Source: Leptospira kemamanensis (GTDB lineage: Bacteria > Spirochaetota > Leptospiria > Leptospirales > Leptospiraceae). Taken from it: a DNA stretch of 64,000 nucleotides. Positions 56,778 to 64,000 of the stretch are shown piece by piece. Below the pieces are notes generated by a model. It saw only the letters and a list, made by a program, of their open reading frames with translations. It did not search any database and had not been told where the DNA came from. Every line of letters starts with the position of its first letter. Within the stretch, counting starts at the first letter, position 1. The position numbers and the translations under genes were made by a program. Location: the NCBI RefSeq assembly GCF_004769665.1, contig NZ_RQGG01000032.1:434001-498000 (forward strand). Reading direction: 5' to 3'.

Positions 56778-57299
56778 CTAACGACCGCTAAACCGGTTGC
56801 GAATGAATTCCATTTCTTTTAGTAATGTGGCATCGCGACCGGCAAGGACAGACGCACCTCTTACGGGGATACTTGTGATTTCTGAATCTTCAATGATGGT
56901 CACAACGGTTCCAGGAATTTTTGGCTCTAGGATGTAAGTCCAGGATCCACGCATTTTGATACTAGCATCTATGAGTTCAATTTTCCATTTCCGATTGGGA
57001 ATGGATTCTCTCAATTCAAAGATCATAAATCCACCCATATCTGGTGTTTCCATCCATTTTGTGGGAGTGCCATCTTGCCTTGTTTCTAAAATTTTGATCG
57101 CCACTACTTCCTTTCTGCGATTGGGAAGGTCGTTAATATCGGTGATGTAATTCCAAATGTCTTCTGGTTCTGCTTTTAGCCACTCACTTGTTTCTTTTTG
57201 GAATTTTGGATCTTGGAAATAACCCACTGCAAGGAACAAAACCACAAGTCCAATCAGTAAAAAACTCGTACCAAAAGCAAAAAGGAGAATCCGTTTCAT
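56778..57299 (-). CDS. membrane-anchored SRPBCC-superfamily protein
   Basis: One N-terminal membrane helix (about 4-28) and a START/polyketide-cyclase-like domain (IWNYITDINDLPNRRKEVVAI, KWMETPDMGGFMIFEL, MRGSWTYILEPKIPGTVVTI). This fold binds hydrophobic ligands. The family is recognised by the starting WNYITD and helix-grip pattern. The ligand is unknown. Confidence 0.78.
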   Translation of the reverse strand: MKRILLFAFGTSFLLIGLVVLFLAVGYFQDPKFQKETSEWLKAEPEDIWNYITDINDLPNRRKEVVAIKILETRQDGTPTKWMETPDMGGFMIFELRESIPNRKWKIELIDASIKMRGSWTYILEPKIPGTVVTIIEDSEITSIPVRGASVLAGRDATLLKEMEFIRNRFSGR

Positions 57300-57350
57300 G
57301 ACTTTTTTTCTTGCTAAGTGCAGAAAGAATCAATCATAATCTTTTCCACA

Positions 57351-57824
57351 ATGAATGCAAATGAAGAGTTGATCCAAAAGTTTTACACAGCCTTCCAAAA
57401 CAAAGATGGTCAGACCATGGTTTCTTTATACCATCCCGAAGTTCAATTTGAGGACCCTGCGTTTGGGAAATTAAACGGAAAGGAAGTGGGAGCTATGTGG
57501 CTTATGTTACTCGAAAAAAGTCAAAATTTGACCATTCGATTTTCGAATATCAAAGCAAACGATACAGAAGGTTCTGCAAATTGGGAAGCTGATTATAGTT
57601 TTAGCAAAACAGGGCGACTCGTACAAAACAAAATCCATGCAAGGTTTACCTTCAAAGATGGTAAAATCATCCAACACAAAGATCATTTTTCCATGTGGAA
57701 GTGGCTTGGGATGGCAATGGGACCGATTGGTTATGCACTCGGTTGGTGGCCTGCTCTTGCAAACAAAGTGAAAAAAGAAGCAGTCACCGGACTACAATTG
57801 TATATGAAACGCAAACGTATGTAG
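57351..57824 (+). CDS. SnoaL/NTF2-like protein
   Basis: The ATG at 57351 is preferred to the GTG at 57318, because NANEELIQKFYTAFQNKDGQTM is the usual start of the fold. The 157 residues have the cone-like pattern LYHPEVQFEDPAFG, ANWEADYSF and HARFTFKDGKIIQHKDHFSMWKWLG. A C-terminal hydrophobic and basic stretch may associate with membranes. Members are isomerases, cyclases or ligand-binding proteins; role unknown. Confidence 0.83.
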   Translation: MNANEELIQKFYTAFQNKDGQTMVSLYHPEVQFEDPAFGKLNGKEVGAMWLMLLEKSQNLTIRFSNIKANDTEGSANWEADYSFSKTGRLVQNKIHARFTFKDGKIIQHKDHFSMWKWLGMAMGPIGYALGWWPALANKVKKEAVTGLQLYMKRKRM

Positions 57825-57832
57825 TGTTTTGA

Positions 57833-58189
57833 TTATGGTTTTGGCATATTGGAAAGGCCACCCGCATTGATCACTTGTTTGTATCCAATGGATTCTAAAA
57901 AGGATTTGGCACTTCCACTGCGACCACCTGATGCACAATAAACAATGATCGTTTGGTTTCTATCCCCAAACTCATCCACACGTTTAGAAACTTCATCTAC
58001 TGGAATATTATGTGCATTGGGATAATGACCCGAATTGAATTCTGCAACTGTGCGTACATCGACAACGAGAGCACCCGAATCAATTTTTTCTTTTAGTTGT
58101 GACTGGTCCATTCCAGACGCATTTCTCATAAGGAAAAAGATGACACCTACAGCAATGACAACGATAACAATTAAGACCATTCGATTCAA
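57833..58189 (-). CDS. membrane-anchored rhodanese
   Basis: A single N-terminal helix (IVVIAVGVIFFLM) and a rhodanese domain with LVVDVRTVAEFNSGHYPNAHNIP and the active-site loop YCASGGRSGSAKSFL, whose Cys carries the sulfane sulfur. 118 residues. It probably moves sulfur at the inner membrane or detoxifies reactive sulfur. Last gene of the metG, cyclase and hisI-like operon, overlapping the hisI-like gene by 4 nt. Confidence 0.88.
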   Translation of the reverse strand: MNRMVLIVIVVIAVGVIFFLMRNASGMDQSQLKEKIDSGALVVDVRTVAEFNSGHYPNAHNIPVDEVSKRVDEFGDRNQTIIVYCASGGRSGSAKSFLESIGYKQVINAGGLSNMPKP

Positions 58190-58794
58190 ATTGACTCTCC
58201 CACTTTATTAGAATAGACGAATGAAACCGAATCATTCTGACCAAGTTCTCGAAAAAAACAGGAATAATAACCTGTATGACAAGCAGCTCCCTCTTGTTCG
58301 GTCACATACTGCACAAAAAATGGATCGGAATGGAGGTAAATTTGTTTTAGGTTTTGTAAATGTCCTGACTCTTCCCCTTTGACCCATTTTCCATTGCGGG
58401 AACGACTATAATAAGTACCAAACCCAGATTCAATGGCACTCACCAAACTTTCTTTTTTTCCCCATGCTAACATTAAATCTTTTCCTGTTAGGTCTTGGGC
58501 TAAAAAGGGAATGAGTGTTGGTATCGATTCCAAGATCGAATCTAACTCCGATTGACTCACTTTTAAATTTCCATTATCCCATAACAGTTGTTTAGCGATT
58601 TTTCTTTCCTGCGAATGAATTTCTAAAAAACAATCTTCATCGCAGTCTACAAATAGGTTTGCCTTGGTAAAATCAAAACTTTGCAAAAACTCTTGGGTTT
58701 GTTTTGTATCGAAAACCTTAAGAGAAACTTCGTGAGACAAAAACTTGGGTTTGGAAAGGACCACTATGTCTTTTCCCTTGGGAATTTGGATCAT
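58186..58794 (-). CDS. hisI: phosphoribosyl-AMP cyclohydrolase homologue with altered metal site
   Basis: The C-terminal 110 residues match HisI: FLAQDLTGKDLMLAWG, YYSRSRNGKWVKGEESGHLQNL and ACHTGYYSCFF with two of the expected zinc Cys (172 and 179). The usual DCDxD motif reads HSDPF at 155-159, so a zinc Cys and two acidic ligands are missing. An extra N-terminal segment of about 95 residues carries VDCDEDC at 49-55, which looks like the missing motif. Either the domain is permuted or duplicated, or this is a paralogue with changed activity. It overlaps the cyclase gene by 4 nt. Confidence 0.78.
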   Translation of the reverse strand: MIQIPKGKDIVVLSKPKFLSHEVSLKVFDTKQTQEFLQSFDFTKANLFVDCDEDCFLEIHSQERKIAKQLLWDNGNLKVSQSELDSILESIPTLIPFLAQDLTGKDLMLAWGKKESLVSAIESGFGTYYSRSRNGKWVKGEESGHLQNLKQIYLHSDPFFVQYVTEQEGAACHTGYYSCFFRELGQNDSVSFVYSNKVGESI

Positions 58795-60089
58795 ACTGGC
58801 ACCTCGATGGACAAAATTTCTGTGGTTTTTGTTTTTCCACGTAATGACAATGGACCCATTGTTTTGATTTTTAGATTTTGTTTATATTCCAAAGAAACAT
58901 TTTCCAATAGTTCTTTTGAGATTAGAAAATTCCGTTTTAGTTCTTTGCCAAGAGCTTCGAGGCGACTTGCTGCATTGACTGTATCGCCAATCACAGTATA
59001 CTCCAAACGTTTTTCCACACCCACATTCCCAACAATGACGGGACCGTAATGGATTCCAATTCGCATGGAAATTGGTTTTTCCCCTTTGGACTCTCTATTT
59101 TTGTTCCACTCAGCTAATGCCTGCAACATGGCAATCCCTGCTTTGACAGAATTGGTAGCATCTTCTTTCGAAGTGGTTGGGGTTCCAAACGTAACCATCA
59201 TTCCGTCACCAATGAATTTATCGAGAGTACCTTGGTTTTGGAAAACGATGTCCAACATGATGCTGTGGTATTCTGATAATAGTGACATGGTTTTTTCTGG
59301 TCCTAAGGTTTCCGAAATCTGTGTAAAATTGGCAATGTCGCAAAACAATACTGCTACAGTAGATTCCTTTCCTCCTGGTTTGAAAAAATCTTCCCCTGCG
59401 TGATCTAGTTTTTCTACAACATTGGGAGAAAAATAACGCGTGAGTTGGGTCATTTTCACTTCGTTGGTCACGGCGGCAAGCACCGTTCGCCTAACACGGT
59501 ATGTTAGATAGGCCAAAAAGAAGCCGAGTACTCCGATGATTCCCATCGACATAATATAATTATTCACATGGGCAGCAGGACCAAGGACAGCCTCTTTAAA
59601 GTTCTCTGTCGTTACAAATCTTGGATCTTGTTGGGCATACACCAAAATCGCAGCTTGGCTAACCACCACACCTAACGCATACAACATTGGGTATAAAGGT
59701 TGAATGCTAAACGCATTGATGATGAGTGTACCAGCGATGATAAAATGAACATAGGTTTTGATGAGGTAAGTTCTTGGAACCTGAGTCTCTCCACCCACTG
59801 CATTGTACCAAATAAAGGGAAGGATCGTAATCATCACTAAATCGATCACAACACAGAAAATTCCTACAAACGATACATACTTTCCTTTTTTTAAAAATTT
59901 AGAAAGTATGTACAATACAATGTTTAAAGAAATGGAAACTATCGTAATTGCAAATATTTCATATAAAGTTTGTGCAACAAAAAAAGTAACAATAATTAAA
60001 AGGGATAAGATAACCATTTTTCCATAGAGACTAAATTTAATCCCTTGGATTTCTTTTTCCCTTAGTATTTGTTCTGACTTTGTTGCCAT
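58791..60089 (-). CDS. class III adenylate cyclase with membrane-spanning N-terminus
   Basis: Six hydrophobic segments in the first 200 residues are followed by a class III cyclase domain: VLFCDIANFTQISETLG, the FIGDGMMVTFG metal and substrate site, and VIGDTVNAASRLEALGK. The two metal Asp residues (CDI and IGDG) are present. It probably makes cAMP in response to a membrane-located signal. It follows metG by 4 nt and precedes a hisI-like gene, an unusual partner set. Confidence 0.9.
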   Translation of the reverse strand: MATKSEQILREKEIQGIKFSLYGKMVILSLLIIVTFFVAQTLYEIFAITIVSISLNIVLYILSKFLKKGKYVSFVGIFCVVIDLVMITILPFIWYNAVGGETQVPRTYLIKTYVHFIIAGTLIINAFSIQPLYPMLYALGVVVSQAAILVYAQQDPRFVTTENFKEAVLGPAAHVNNYIMSMGIIGVLGFFLAYLTYRVRRTVLAAVTNEVKMTQLTRYFSPNVVEKLDHAGEDFFKPGGKESTVAVLFCDIANFTQISETLGPEKTMSLLSEYHSIMLDIVFQNQGTLDKFIGDGMMVTFGTPTTSKEDATNSVKAGIAMLQALAEWNKNRESKGEKPISMRIGIHYGPVIVGNVGVEKRLEYTVIGDTVNAASRLEALGKELKRNFLISKELLENVSLEYKQNLKIKTMGPLSLRGKTKTTEILSIEVPV

Positions 60090-60093
60090 AGTT

Positions 60094-62139
60094 TTATTTT
60101 AAAAGGTCACCTGGATTTGCATCACGATCAGGAACAAACAAAGATAATGTTTTTTCCTTTCCTGAAGCAAGTAACATCGCTTCTGATAAACCAAATTTCA
60201 TTTGGCGAGGTTTTAAATTGGCAACGACTACCACTTTTTTACCAACCAACTCTTCGGCAGTGTAACTTGCTTTGATTCCTGCAAATACGTTTTTGATTCC
60301 TTTTTCTCCTAAATCAACTTTCACAAACAAAAGTTTGTCGGCTCCTTCGACCGGGTTTGCTTCTTTGATGAGTCCCACTCGAAGTTCCACTTTGGTCAAT
60401 TCATCTATGGTGATGAATCCATCTTCCGAAACCGTACCAACTTTTGGTTCGTTTGGATTGGACTTAGATGGTTCTTGTTTGGTTGGAGTCGGATTTGCTT
60501 TTTCGAAGGCTTCTTTTGTTTCTGAAATCATAAGTGAAATATTTTTTTCCTCAACTCGTTTGGATAACATTTGGTAGGGACCAAGAATTTTGTTTTCAAT
60601 GGTTTCTGACAGGTTTAAAAAACTCAAAGTTGGAACTTGGAATAACTCCGTAATTGCGTTGGCAATTTTAGGAGTTACTGGTGCCAAATAGGTAAAAAGA
60701 ATTTTAGCACAATTGAGGGAAGTGGTCACAACTTCTCTTGCTTTTTCCACATCCGATTTGATTAAATTCCATGGAGCATAATCATTTACATATTTATTGA
60801 CTTTATCACCAAGACCCGTGATTTCACGCATCACCTTAGAATAGTTACGTGACTCATATGCTTCTCGAATTTCAGTTTCTTTGCTAAGAAGTTCAGTAAC
60901 TAAAGATTTTCCTTCTGTAGACAAGGTTCCTAGTTTACGATCCATTTTGTCTAAAATTGATGTGGAAACACGAGACACTAAATTGACTAAATTGCCAATT
61001 AAATCGGAATTCACACGCGAAACAAAATCATCAAACGAAATGTCGACATCCTCCATCCCAGAGCCGAGTCGGCATGCCATATAAAAACGGAAATGTTCTA
61101 TATCTAAGTATTTGGCAAACGTGGAAGCATTGATAAAAGTTCCTCGAGACTTGGACATCTTTTCTCCATTCACAGTTAAAAATCCGTGAACATTCAATTG
61201 GCTAGGAGCTTTGTATCCGGAACCCATTAACATGGCCGGCCAAAAGAGACCATGGAAATATAAAATGTCTTTTCCAATGAAGTGGACAATTTCTCCTTTT
61301 CCTTCTTTCCAAAACTCATTGAATTTTTTTTCATCTTTCAGGTGGTTTAAAGAAGATGCCATATAACCGATAGGTGCATCTAACCATACATAGAAGTATT
61401 TGTTTTCTTCTTCTGGGATCGCAAATCCAAAGTAAGGACCATCTCGGCTGATGTCCCACTCTTGTAACCCGGATGTAAACCATTCTTGTAATTTCTTTTG
61501 GGCTCCTTCATTCAATCGGTTCCCTTCTTCCATCCAAGTTTTGAGTTGGTTTTGGAAATCTTGAAGTTTAAAAAACAAATGTTTGGATTCTTTCAGGACG
61601 GGAGTGGTTCCACAAATGGAACAATAAGAGTCCTTTAAGTCTTTTGGTGAGTAACTGGTACCACAAACTTCACAAGAATCGCCGTATTGGTCTTTTGCTC
61701 CACACTTCGGACAAGTTCCTTTGATGAAACGGTCAGGCAAAAACATTTTGTCATGTTCGCAATACGACTGTTCAATGTTCCGAGCAACAATATGTCCATT
61801 TTTTTTAAGAGTTAGATAAATTGATTCTGAGAACTTTCGGTTTTCATCCGAATTGGTTGTGTAATAATTATCATACTCAACACCGAAGGAAGTGAGATCT
61901 CTGTAATGTTCCTTTTGCACTTCCTCAATCATGGACTCGGGAGTTTTGCCTGCTTTTTTGGCAGCGATCATGATGGGTGTTCCGTGTGTATCATCGGCAC
62001 AGAAAAAATAACACTCGTTCCCTATTAACTTTTGGAAGCGCACCCAAATGTCTGTTTGGACAGCTTCTAAGATATGACCCAAATGGATGGAGCCGTTGGC
62101 ATAAGGCAAAGCACTTGTAACTAAAATGTGTTTCGACAT
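60094..62139 (-). CDS. metG: methionyl-tRNA synthetase
   Basis: Charges tRNA(Met). Class I synthetase with the HLGH signature at the N-terminus and KMSKSRG near residue 325, a four-Cys zinc-ribbon insertion (CPKCGAK, CEVCGTS, CSICGTT) and a C-terminal EMAP-like tRNA-binding domain from about 575 (VELRVGLIKEANPVEGADKLLFVKVD). 681 residues. First gene of the operon with the adenylate cyclase, hisI-like and rhodanese genes. Confidence 0.96.
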   Translation of the reverse strand: MSKHILVTSALPYANGSIHLGHILEAVQTDIWVRFQKLIGNECYFFCADDTHGTPIMIAAKKAGKTPESMIEEVQKEHYRDLTSFGVEYDNYYTTNSDENRKFSESIYLTLKKNGHIVARNIEQSYCEHDKMFLPDRFIKGTCPKCGAKDQYGDSCEVCGTSYSPKDLKDSYCSICGTTPVLKESKHLFFKLQDFQNQLKTWMEEGNRLNEGAQKKLQEWFTSGLQEWDISRDGPYFGFAIPEEENKYFYVWLDAPIGYMASSLNHLKDEKKFNEFWKEGKGEIVHFIGKDILYFHGLFWPAMLMGSGYKAPSQLNVHGFLTVNGEKMSKSRGTFINASTFAKYLDIEHFRFYMACRLGSGMEDVDISFDDFVSRVNSDLIGNLVNLVSRVSTSILDKMDRKLGTLSTEGKSLVTELLSKETEIREAYESRNYSKVMREITGLGDKVNKYVNDYAPWNLIKSDVEKAREVVTTSLNCAKILFTYLAPVTPKIANAITELFQVPTLSFLNLSETIENKILGPYQMLSKRVEEKNISLMISETKEAFEKANPTPTKQEPSKSNPNEPKVGTVSEDGFITIDELTKVELRVGLIKEANPVEGADKLLFVKVDLGEKGIKNVFAGIKASYTAEELVGKKVVVVANLKPRQMKFGLSEAMLLASGKEKTLSLFVPDRDANPGDLLK

Positions 62140-62214
62140 AGATTAGTTCCAGTTTCCTAATGGGATTTTCCAATTCAGCCTATTTTTGAGAAAAATCAAG
62201 AAAAGAGAAAAAAA

Positions 62215-62751
62215 ATGAAGTTGAAGGAAGTGAGATCACTCATAAACTTCCTGTTTGTTATGGCTAAGAAAATCGTTCAAAATTTGAAACAAGTCAAAGG
62301 CAATAAAAAGAGTCACCCAGAAACCATCCACAAGACTCTCGACATCGAAACTGACCTACACATTGAATATGCAAAAGTTCTTTTGAGTTTGTGGTCCTAC
62401 GCTTGTAATGCGGATGGCCAATTCAAAAAAAAGGAAGGAGAAATTGTAGGGGAACTGGTGAACGTTCTCTTTGAACCAGATTGTTTGCTCAGTGGTTTTC
62501 AAGCTCAGAAAAAACAAGTTTTAGACATTTTATCCAAAACGTTTGATAACCCCTTACCAATGAAAACCATCACGAAAGTTGTGGCCGATAGCGATGAATA
62601 TGCATTGAATTTTTTTGAAGATGCAGTTTGTATCGTTGCCTCAGATGGTTCTCTCAACAAAGCGGAAATTCAATTTTTAGATGACTTAGCCAAAGAATTC
62701 AAGATAAGCCCAATGGACAAAGTGCGAGTCGAAAAAAAATACCTTGCGTAA
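62215..62751 (+). CDS. TerB-like protein
   Basis: A helical 178-residue protein with the TerB pattern in two halves: LLSLWSYACNADGQFKKKEGEIV and AVCIVASDGSLNKAEIQFL, each with the acidic D-G-x-(I/L)-x-x-x-E type loop. TerB/YfnJ proteins may bind metals and occur with stress or tellurite genes. An alternative start is ATG at 62260. It overlaps the next gene by 8 nt. Confidence 0.75.
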   Translation: MKLKEVRSLINFLFVMAKKIVQNLKQVKGNKKSHPETIHKTLDIETDLHIEYAKVLLSLWSYACNADGQFKKKEGEIVGELVNVLFEPDCLLSGFQAQKKQVLDILSKTFDNPLPMKTITKVVADSDEYALNFFEDAVCIVASDGSLNKAEIQFLDDLAKEFKISPMDKVRVEKKYLA

Positions 62752-64000
62752 CATAGTCTCGTTTCTTTACCTACTTGTCTTTTGGTTGAGTGCCATAGAG
62801 GCAAGACCAGGGATGGGAAATTCCTATCGATCCTCTAGCTCTAGTTCCAGTAGTCGCAGTTCTTCTTCTAGTTACAAACCTTCGTATTCTTCCAGTTCTT
62901 CCTCCAAACCAAAAGACTCGTCCTCATCCAATTCCTATTCTACATCTAGCGGGCCTACTCCTTCATCTTATTTTGATACGACCATTCACAAAATCTATGT
63001 CCATTTTCATAACGATGGAACTGTCGACGTACAAGAATCATTTCGTATCCAGAAAGACCAATCCAAAATAGGAATCAAACGTCCTACATTTTTAATTGCA
63101 AAGGAAACTGAAATTTCCAATTTGATTGTTTTACCAGAAACACTCCAATCTTCGCATCACGCAGGTTTGGTTACTCTCTTTTGGCCAACACAAGATCAAA
63201 ATCCTGAAATGGAGATTCAAATCCGTTACCAAATCAAAGAAGCCTATTTATCCTTGGGAACGTTTGCACTTGTGAATTGGAGGTTTTCCAAAACAAGCCA
63301 ATCCTCAGAACCTTTCCAATTGGTTTTGACTTGGGACCCAGATTCTTTTTCGAAACAACTCCGCATTCAAAAAGAAATGTTTAATTCCTCTCTATTGGAG
63401 TATGAACGCAAAGATCTTCCAATATCCTTTGAAACTTCCCGATTTGAATTGCAAAAGGAAGAAAATGTGGAAACAAACGCGATCGTAGTCATTGATATGC
63501 CAAATGGAATCCAAATTGGATCTAAAACTGACTCGGATCTTAGAAATCAAAATCCAAAAGCGCTAACTGAACAAAATTTTTCTTCGCATAACAGTCACTA
63601 TCAGATAGACGAAACGGTTACCATCCAGGAAAATGGATCCCATTTTTACCAATCCAAAATCTTTGTGCATAAGGAAAATCCAAACCACGATTCTCTCCAA
63701 TACCAATTGGGTTTAAATCGATTTCGGGAATATGGCGAAACGTTTTGGAATTATTTTTGGGCTCCAGCCTTTCAAATTTCCTACGGATTTGAAGGTCTCA
63801 CTACCCATTTTTGGCATCTCTTTAGCGTGTCTCTTTCTGACGGAGAATCTGTTTCCAAAGACCAAACGATGTATTCTTTTGCCTATCACACACTGGGGGA
63901 AACTTCCAATCGAAACAAGGAAGGTCTGGAACGTTGGATTCGCATTACTCAATTGGAAAAACGAGAGAATTTAGAACTGCAATCATTCTCCTTACGGGCA
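62744..64000 (+). CDS. DUF2207-like exported protein, 3' end outside the window
   Basis: Read from TTG at 62744, inside the TerB stop region, the frame stays open to the window end. The start gives a typical signal peptide (RNIVSFLYLLVFWLSAIEA). It is followed by a Ser-rich stretch of about 60 residues, then a beta-rich domain opening with IHKIYVHFHNDGTVDVQESFRI, like the N-terminal half of DUF2207 proteins, and KIGIKRPTF. About 420 residues are visible. DUF2207 proteins are membrane proteins of unknown role; the membrane part would lie beyond the window. Confidence 0.72.
   Translation, partial: MRNIVSFLYLLVFWLSAIEARPGMGNSYRSSSSSSSSRSSSSSYKPSYSSSSSSKPKDSSSSNSYSTSSGPTPSSYFDTTIHKIYVHFHNDGTVDVQESFRIQKDQSKIGIKRPTFLIAKETEISNLIVLPETLQSSHHAGLVTLFWPTQDQNPEMEIQIRYQIKEAYLSLGTFALVNWRFSKTSQSSEPFQLVLTWDPDSFSKQLRIQKEMFNSSLLEYERKDLPISFETSRFELQKEENVETNAIVVIDMPNGIQIGSKTDSDLRNQNPKALTEQNFSSHNSHYQIDETVTIQENGSHFYQSKIFVHKENPNHDSLQYQLGLNRFREYGETFWNYFWAPAFQISYGFEGLTTHFWHLFSVSLSDGESVSKDQTMYSFAYHTLGETSNRNKEGLERWIRITQLEKRENLELQSFSLRA

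Noticed and set aside
62840..62960. Tandem AGT/TCT/TCC repeats as a possible DNA satellite
   Set aside because: They are Ser codons in a low-complexity linker of the DUF2207-like protein, not a separate repeat.
1..64000. tRNA, rRNA, CRISPR, insertion sequence, prophage or riboswitch
   Set aside because: Intergenic spaces are short and show no cloverleaf, regular spacer arrays, transposase genes or leader structures; no such element can be supported.

Overview
The window is a gene-dense, AT-rich stretch of spirochaete chromosome, most likely from Leptospira. The genes suggest a saprophytic, free-living lineage, but that is inference. Many exported proteins carry the loose spirochaetal lipobox (Cys preceded by Ser, Asn, His, Gln or Phe). 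Several genes use TTG or GTG starts, neighbouring genes overlap by 1 to 25 nt, and convergent genes are closed by small bidirectional hairpins. I count 67 coding sequences, two of them cut by the window edges. I see no tRNA, rRNA, insertion sequence, prophage or CRISPR array, and no gene-free stretch longer than 300 bases.

Layout. 1-8 kb: a TPR protein, a soluble CZB-type chemoreceptor, a DUF2147 protein, dcd with an enoyl-CoA hydratase, lipoproteins and unknown proteins. 8-15 kb: an MFS transporter, a short-chain dehydrogenase plus aminotransferase pair, a patatin lipase, and a DUF898 plus M48 peptidase pair. 15-20 kb: a surface-polysaccharide block with a GDP-deoxyhexose reductase-like epimerase, an unknown protein and three glycosyltransferases. 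20-23 kb: a TelA, XpaC-like and inositol-monophosphatase operon. 23-30 kb: a degenerate tyrosine recombinase, a STAS protein, a GT39-like membrane protein, an SGNH lipoprotein, birA-coaX, a dehydrogenase with metF, and a MORN lipoprotein. 30-33 kb: a CheY, CheC and hybrid histidine kinase operon. 33-38 kb: a kexin-like lipoprotein protease with a separate propeptide-like partner, prfA, an EcsC-like protein and a lipoprotein.

38-45 kb holds the most unusual locus: six minus-strand genes that overlap or nearly touch. They encode an exported helical protein, a rhomboid protease, an enlarged MDR dehydrogenase, an 816-residue S-adenosylhomocysteine-hydrolase-like protein with an altered active site, a Nudix hydrolase, and a membrane-anchored nitrilase-like protein whose catalytic Cys position is Gly. 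Several enzyme folds here look repurposed, and I cannot assign the locus to a described pathway.

45-64 kb: a zinc alcohol dehydrogenase, a 7TM-DISM/SpoIIE phosphatase, a nitronate monooxygenase, a thyX, FecR(CxxCH), barrel and DsbD-like gene run, a GAF plus alpha/beta hydrolase fusion, a metG, cyclase, hisI-like and rhodanese operon, and a TerB protein followed by a TTG-started DUF2207-like protein that leaves the window.

All functional calls come from motifs read by eye. Domain borders are approximate, and family assignments for weakly conserved proteins are marked as inference.
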